Positions 39,426-43,957 of a DNA stretch of 43,957 nucleotides are shown here, one piece after another. Position numbers and translations under genes: made by a program. Every line of letters starts with the position of its first letter. The first letter of the stretch is position 1. The DNA is taken from NCBI GenBank assembly GCA_026391115.1, contig JAPLER010000068.1, positions 1 to 43,957 of the forward strand, in the 5' to 3' direction. Source of the stretch: Bacteroidota bacterium. GTDB taxonomy: Bacteria; Bacteroidota; Bacteroidia; Chitinophagales; Chitinophagaceae. Under the pieces are notes generated by a model. It was not told the DNA's origin. It was given only the letters and a program-made list of their open reading frames with translations, and made no database searches.

Positions 39426-39462
39426 TTATTAATGATTAATTGTTAGTGATTAATTGTTTAAT
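39424..39462. repeat. Period-7 word repeat, intergenic
   Basis: ATTATTA ATGATTA ATTGTTA GTGATTA ATTGTTT AATTCC. Confidence 0.65.
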
Positions 39463-40615
39463 TCCTAATTCCATTTGCTAATTCAACTATGGTTTTGGTT
39501 AAAATACTCCAACTATACTTTTTCTTTTCTTCTTTTATATTTACAATAAAATGTTCTTCTCCAAATGTATAGAGTTCTTTTATTTTTTCAGCAATCGAAA
39601 TTGCATTAGGCTCGGCTACTAATCCTACTTTTTCATTAGGTACTAGATCTGGTAAGCCGCCCACATTGGTTACAAGCATTGGTTTTTCGTAATGATAAGC
39701 CAATGGCGTAACACCACTTTGTGTGGCGTTTTTATAAGGTTGAATAACAAAATCGCAGGCACATAAATAGTATCTTACTTCACTATCTGGTATAAAATCT
39801 GTTTTTAAAATCAATGATTCTTTAATGCCTAAACTTTCTATCAAATCATCATATATTTTTTTATCATCATAAAACTCGCCAGCTACTAATAATTTTAAAT
39901 GTTGAATGTTGAATGTTGAATTATTATTAGCTTTTAGCTCAGCCATTGCTTCAAGCAACAAATCAAGTCCTTTATATTTTCTTATAAAACCAAAAAACAA
40001 AATGATAGGTTCTACAGCATTTAGGCCTAAGTGTTTTCTGGCTTCTTGTTTACTTATTTTTTCTCCAAAATTATCGTATAATGGATGTGCAATTTTTATG
40101 GAAAGCTTATTGGTAAAAAGTTTTAAATCTTTCAATACTTTATCACTCATTGTAATAACAGCATCTACTGGTTTTAAAAAATATTTTGTTAATACTGTGT
40201 CGCCAATTCTTTTTTCGTGGGGTATAATATTGTCGGCAATGCAAATAATTTTTGTGTATTTATTGCTTTTGGCAATGCGTAAAATAGTGCCAAAACAAGG
40301 CCCCATAAAAGGCATCCAAAATTTAACAACAATAATCTCTGGTCTCAATCTTTTTAATTGCAATCCAATTTTGATCCAGTTAAAAGGATTAATGGAGTTA
40401 ACACAAACCTTGATGTTTAAATTTTTTGGTGCAGGCTCGCTGCTAAATTGTGTTGTGCCAGGAAAAAGAAAACCAGGATATTGTAAAGAGAAAGTATAAA
40501 TGGTTACATCAAAATTTTCTTCTTGAAATTGAGTACAAAGCCTTTCGTTAAAACTTGCTAAGCCACCACGATAAGGATATGTTGCACCAAGCATTACTAT
40601 TTTTTCTTTTTCCAA
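39458..40615 (-). CDS. Glycosyltransferase family 4 protein
   Basis: MLGATYPYRGGLASFNERLC, PIILFFGFIRKYKGLDLLLEAMAE, PYKNATQSGVTPLAYHYEKPMLVTNVGGLPDLV. Confidence 0.93.
   Translation of the reverse strand: MEKEKIVMLGATYPYRGGLASFNERLCTQFQEENFDVTIYTFSLQYPGFLFPGTTQFSSEPAPKNLNIKVCVNSINPFNWIKIGLQLKRLRPEIIVVKFWMPFMGPCFGTILRIAKSNKYTKIICIADNIIPHEKRIGDTVLTKYFLKPVDAVITMSDKVLKDLKLFTNKLSIKIAHPLYDNFGEKISKQEARKHLGLNAVEPIILFFGFIRKYKGLDLLLEAMAELKANNNSTFNIQHLKLLVAGEFYDDKKIYDDLIESLGIKESLILKTDFIPDSEVRYYLCACDFVIQPYKNATQSGVTPLAYHYEKPMLVTNVGGLPDLVPNEKVGLVAEPNAISIAEKIKELYTFGEEHFIVNIKEEKKKYSWSILTKTIVELANGIRN
39899..39929. repeat. Period-7 repeat inside the GT4 gene
   Basis: TGTTGAA TGTTGAA TGTTGAA TTATTATTA. Confidence 0.8.
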
Positions 40616-40678
40616 ATGAAATATTTTTAATTTGTAGCTTGCAAATTTATGATGTTAGGTAAGTAAATGATGCAAAAA

Positions 40679-40706
40679 AGGTTGTTGGATTAGCACCCAA
40701 CAACCT
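40679..40706. terminator. Hairpin downstream of the T9SS-sorted protein gene
   Basis: AGGTTGTTGG-attagcac-CCAACAACCT. Confidence 0.7.
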
Positions 40707-40728
40707 CTAGATTTATAAAAGATAAATA

Positions 40729-41901
40729 TTAATTTACTATAAACTTACTTGTTTTTATTTCTCCATTAACTAAAACAAGTCTTACAGTATAAATACCTTT
40801 TGGAAATCCTTTAGTGTCGACTACCAATTTATCTTGACTAACTTTTGATTGCATCACTATTCGTCCTAAATAATCATTTATAAATATTTGCTTAGCATTA
40901 TTACAATCAATATTAACAAAAGTATTTGTAGGATTAGGATAGATATTTATAGCTTGTTGATGATTGCTAAATATTACTTTTTCTACTTTGCTATAATTAA
41001 ATTTTCCATCTATATATACCATTTTTAAACGATAATAAACAGTACTATTTATAAACGAAGCATCAGTAAATTGATATGTATTATTATCAAATGTATTTTT
41101 TGCTTTTATACTTGCAATGGTTTCAAAACTTTTTGCATCAAGACTTTTTTCAATGTAAAACACTTTAACATTTTTTTCTTTATTTGTGTTAAAAGTTATA
41201 CTTACATCACTTTTATTTTGTGTGGCAGTGAATGATAAAAGTTGCAGTGGCAATGGATTTGTATAACAAATTTCTAATCTAAGTTGGGTTGCTAGCGAAC
41301 TCATTCCACTATTAAAAAACAAAGTGTTGTAATAATCTTCAACCTGTAATCTTAAAGTGCCTCCATAATTTGAGATTGGATTGATGACCCAATCTTGCAC
41401 CATAGCAGTCATATCTAAGATATAGCTTTGCGTATCTGATAAACTTTGAGGAAGTGTAACTCGATTTATTGTATCTGTTGTTGGGTGATTTGTCCACGCA
41501 ATTGTATTAGTGTCCCAACTAACTGTGTTTCTTTCAATAAATGCGTCGTTTGCTGTGCCATAAGTTGGTTTATGTGGTGCAAAACTTGGAATTGTAGTAT
41601 CGGGGTATAAAAACAATTTTGCACTATTTATAGTAGCACCAACTGGTATGCTGGCTAAATCAAATTTAAAAATGGTTCTAGAATTATAATTTGGCGAACC
41701 GTGAGTGTTATCAGTCCAAGCAAAACAGTTGAAATTATCTTTCCCAATACTAACACTTGATGAAAAAGAACTATTATCGGTAACTTTTACACTTAAAAAT
41801 GAGTTGTCTGAACCATAAATAATTAAAGATGAATTAACACATTGCCCATTTGCCCCAAAACCTACACTCAATAATAAAAGAGAAAGAAAAAAATGTTTCA
41901 T
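40729..41901 (-). CDS. DNRLRE-like secreted protein with T9SS type A C-terminal sorting domain
   Basis: Signal peptide; FKFDLASIPVGATINSAKLFLY; C-term IYPNPTNTFVNIDCNNAKQIFINDYLGRIV...KGIYTVRLVLVNGEIKTSKFIVN. Confidence 0.85.
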   Translation of the reverse strand: MKHFFLSLLLLSVGFGANGQCVNSSLIIYGSDNSFLSVKVTDNSSFSSSVSIGKDNFNCFAWTDNTHGSPNYNSRTIFKFDLASIPVGATINSAKLFLYPDTTIPSFAPHKPTYGTANDAFIERNTVSWDTNTIAWTNHPTTDTINRVTLPQSLSDTQSYILDMTAMVQDWVINPISNYGGTLRLQVEDYYNTLFFNSGMSSLATQLRLEICYTNPLPLQLLSFTATQNKSDVSITFNTNKEKNVKVFYIEKSLDAKSFETIASIKAKNTFDNNTYQFTDASFINSTVYYRLKMVYIDGKFNYSKVEKVIFSNHQQAINIYPNPTNTFVNIDCNNAKQIFINDYLGRIVMQSKVSQDKLVVDTKGFPKGIYTVRLVLVNGEIKTSKFIVN

Positions 41902-42119
41902 AATTGGTTAAAATTTAATTTGTTCTTATATATAATATAGACGCTAAAAATAGTAAAAACGTTGCCTGAGAGATGATATTTATTTTAAATTACATACCAT
42001 TTACCCATTAAAATATAAATTAAAATTCAAACATATAAGTGAGTAAATTTCTATCATTTTGTTTATTTTTAAATTCTTGTGTTTCAAATTCATAATCTTG
42101 CAACTTAAAAATTAATACA

Positions 42120-43145
42120 ATGTTATATAGAAGTAAAGCTCCTTTGCGTATAGGTTTGGCAGGTGGTGGTACCGATGTTTCTCCTTTTTGTGATGAATTT
42201 GGGGGTGCAATTCTTAATGCTACCATTTCGTTATATGCCTATGCAACAATTGAACCTATAGCAGAAAATAAAATTATTTTAGAAGCAAAAGATAGAAACG
42301 AAAAAGTGGAGTTTGACTGGACAAATGAATTACCAATTAATGGTTATTTAGATTTATTAAAAGGTGTTTATAATCGTATTCAAAAAGATTATGGTATTAA
42401 GCAGCAGGGTTTTAAACTATCAACATTCGTAGATGCACCTGCTGGTAGTGGTTTGGGCACATCATCTACATTAGTGGTTGCTATTATAGGTGCATTTGTA
42501 GAAATGCTTAAACTACCTCTTGGCGATTACGATATTGCACACTATGCCTACGAAATTGAAAGACAAGATTTAAAACTTGCTGGTGGTAGACAAGATCAAT
42601 ATGCTGCCACATTTGGTGGTGTAAACTTTATGGAGTTTTACGAGGATGATAAAGTAATTGTAAACCCACTAAGAATAAGACCAGAATATTTACACGAACT
42701 TGAAAACAATTTGGTGTTATTTTTTACTGCAACAAGTAGAGAAAGTGCTACCATAATTAAAGAGCAGCAAAAAAATGTAAATGATAAAAACAGTGGGAGT
42801 ATAGAGGCAATGCACCAATTAAAAGAGCAAGCCAAAATGATGAAGGAAGCTATGCTTAAAGGAAGACTAAATAATATAGGCGAAATTTTGAATTATGGTT
42901 TTGAGCAAAAACGTAAAATGGCTGCCAATATTAGCAATCCATTAATTGAAGACATTTATGCAACAGCAAAAAACGCAGGGGCTACTGGTGGTAAAATAAG
43001 TGGTGCTGGCGGTGGTGGATTTATGATTTTTTATTGCCCTGCAACATCTAGGTACAATGTTATAGATGCTTTACAACAATTTGGTGGTCAAGTAAAGCAA
43101 TATCAATTTGTAACAGAAGGGTTAAGAACTTGGAGTACAATTTAG
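42120..43145 (+). CDS. hddA: GHMP kinase, D-glycero-alpha-D-manno-heptose-7-phosphate kinase-like
   Basis: RSKAPLRIGLAGGGTDVSPFCDEFGGAILNATI, DAPAGSGLGTSSTLVVA, GGRQDQYAATFGGVNFM, ATGGKISGAGGGGFMIFY. Confidence 0.88.
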   Translation: MLYRSKAPLRIGLAGGGTDVSPFCDEFGGAILNATISLYAYATIEPIAENKIILEAKDRNEKVEFDWTNELPINGYLDLLKGVYNRIQKDYGIKQQGFKLSTFVDAPAGSGLGTSSTLVVAIIGAFVEMLKLPLGDYDIAHYAYEIERQDLKLAGGRQDQYAATFGGVNFMEFYEDDKVIVNPLRIRPEYLHELENNLVLFFTATSRESATIIKEQQKNVNDKNSGSIEAMHQLKEQAKMMKEAMLKGRLNNIGEILNYGFEQKRKMAANISNPLIEDIYATAKNAGATGGKISGAGGGGFMIFYCPATSRYNVIDALQQFGGQVKQYQFVTEGLRTWSTI

Positions 43146-43157
43146 TTAATCATAAAT

Positions 43158-43957
43158 CTACAAACCCACCTTCTCGGCTATCAAATATTCATTTCTACTA
43201 GCACTGTTTCTAGAAATTAACTCGGCTATAAATCCTGCTAAAAATAATTGCATACCAATAACCATTACTGTTAATGCAATATAAAACCCTGGTCGATTGG
43301 TAAGGGCAAATTCTTTATCAATAATTTTAGATATTAGCAAATAGGCACTCATTGCAAAGCCTGCCATAAAACATAATGTGCCATACAATCCAAAAAAATG
43401 CATTGGGCGTTTACCAAACTTGCTTACAAAATTGATTGTGGCAAGGTCTAAAAACCCATTCACAAAACGCTCCCACCCAAACTTGGTAATGCCAAATTTT
43501 CTAGCTCTATGCTCTACTACTTTTTCGCCAATTTTTTTAAAGCCATTCCACTTAGCAATTACAATGTTCTACTACTTTTTCGCCAATTTTTTTAAAGCCA
43601 TTCCATTTGGCAATTACAGGTATGTATCTGTGCATTTCGCCATATACTTCAATATTTTTTACTACTTTATTTTTATAGGCTTTTAGTCCACAGTTAAAGT
43701 CATGAAGTTTTATACCACTGCTCCATCGTGCAGCACCATTAAATATTTTTGAGGGAATATTTTTTGTAAATGTGTTATCATATCTTTTCTTTTTCCAACC
43801 ACTTACTAAATCAAACCCATCACTCATTATCATTTTATATAAGTCAGGTATTTCATCAGGGATGTCTTGCATATCAGCATCCATTGTAATTACCACATTT
43901 CCTTGTGCTACTTTAAAACCTTCGTTCAATGCTGCACTTTTGCCATAATTTCTTTGA
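43158..43957 (-). CDS. Glycosyltransferase family 2 (dolichol-P-mannose/GtrB-like), 5' truncated by window edge and frame-broken by a 55-bp duplication
   Basis: NEGFKVAQGNVVITMDADMQDIPDEIPDLYKMI, YGEMHRYIPVIAKWNGFKKIGEKVVEH; continues out of frame into ...RFVNGFLDLATINFVSKFGKRPMHFFGLYG plus two TM segments. Confidence 0.88.
43513..43618. repeat. Tandem duplication, period 55 bp, about 51 bp per copy
   Basis: tctactactttttcgccaatttttttaaagccattccacttagcaattaca / tctactactttttcgccaatttttttaaagccattccatttggcaattaca. Confidence 0.92.

Noticed and set aside
39906-40499. 197-aa plus-strand ORF antisense to the GT4 gene
   Set aside because: Shadow ORF of a confidently identified glycosyltransferase; no domain recognised.

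Overview
AT-rich Bacteroidetes-type chromosomal window (Chitinophagaceae-like by gene content: T9SS sorting domain, DUF4954-type protein, no Shine-Dalgarno-like leaders). It is mostly housekeeping: murA, pfkA-pyk, M20 dipeptidase, aspartate kinase, ribF, coaD, lutA-like, pheT, pdhA, hldD, proC, gltX, sirtuin, EVE protein, acyl-CoA carboxyltransferase, tRNA-Ser, grpE-dnaJ, and glycosyltransferases with a heptose kinase. No CRISPR, prophage or intact IS was seen. Three signals stand out. (1) A compact module at 3.46-5.57 kb has a small Lys/Ala-rich lipoprotein divergent from an ECF-like sigma factor, which is followed by a membrane protein with an anti-sigma-like N-terminus, one TM segment and a trypsin-like protease domain. 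The divergent intergenic region carries two oppositely oriented 27-nt promoter-like motifs that match at 21/27 positions. (2) Degenerate period-7 'word' repeats lie both between genes and in frame inside conserved enzymes (aspartate kinase, GT4, RibF C-terminus). (3) Gene-breaking junctions cluster in the window: short out-of-frame deletions in coaD, an SDR and dnaJ, and 43- and 55-bp tandem duplications whose copies differ mainly synonymously. Several affected genes should be essential, so a mosaic or strain-mixed assembly is more likely than true pseudogenes. All calls are from reading the sequence only; no database search was run.
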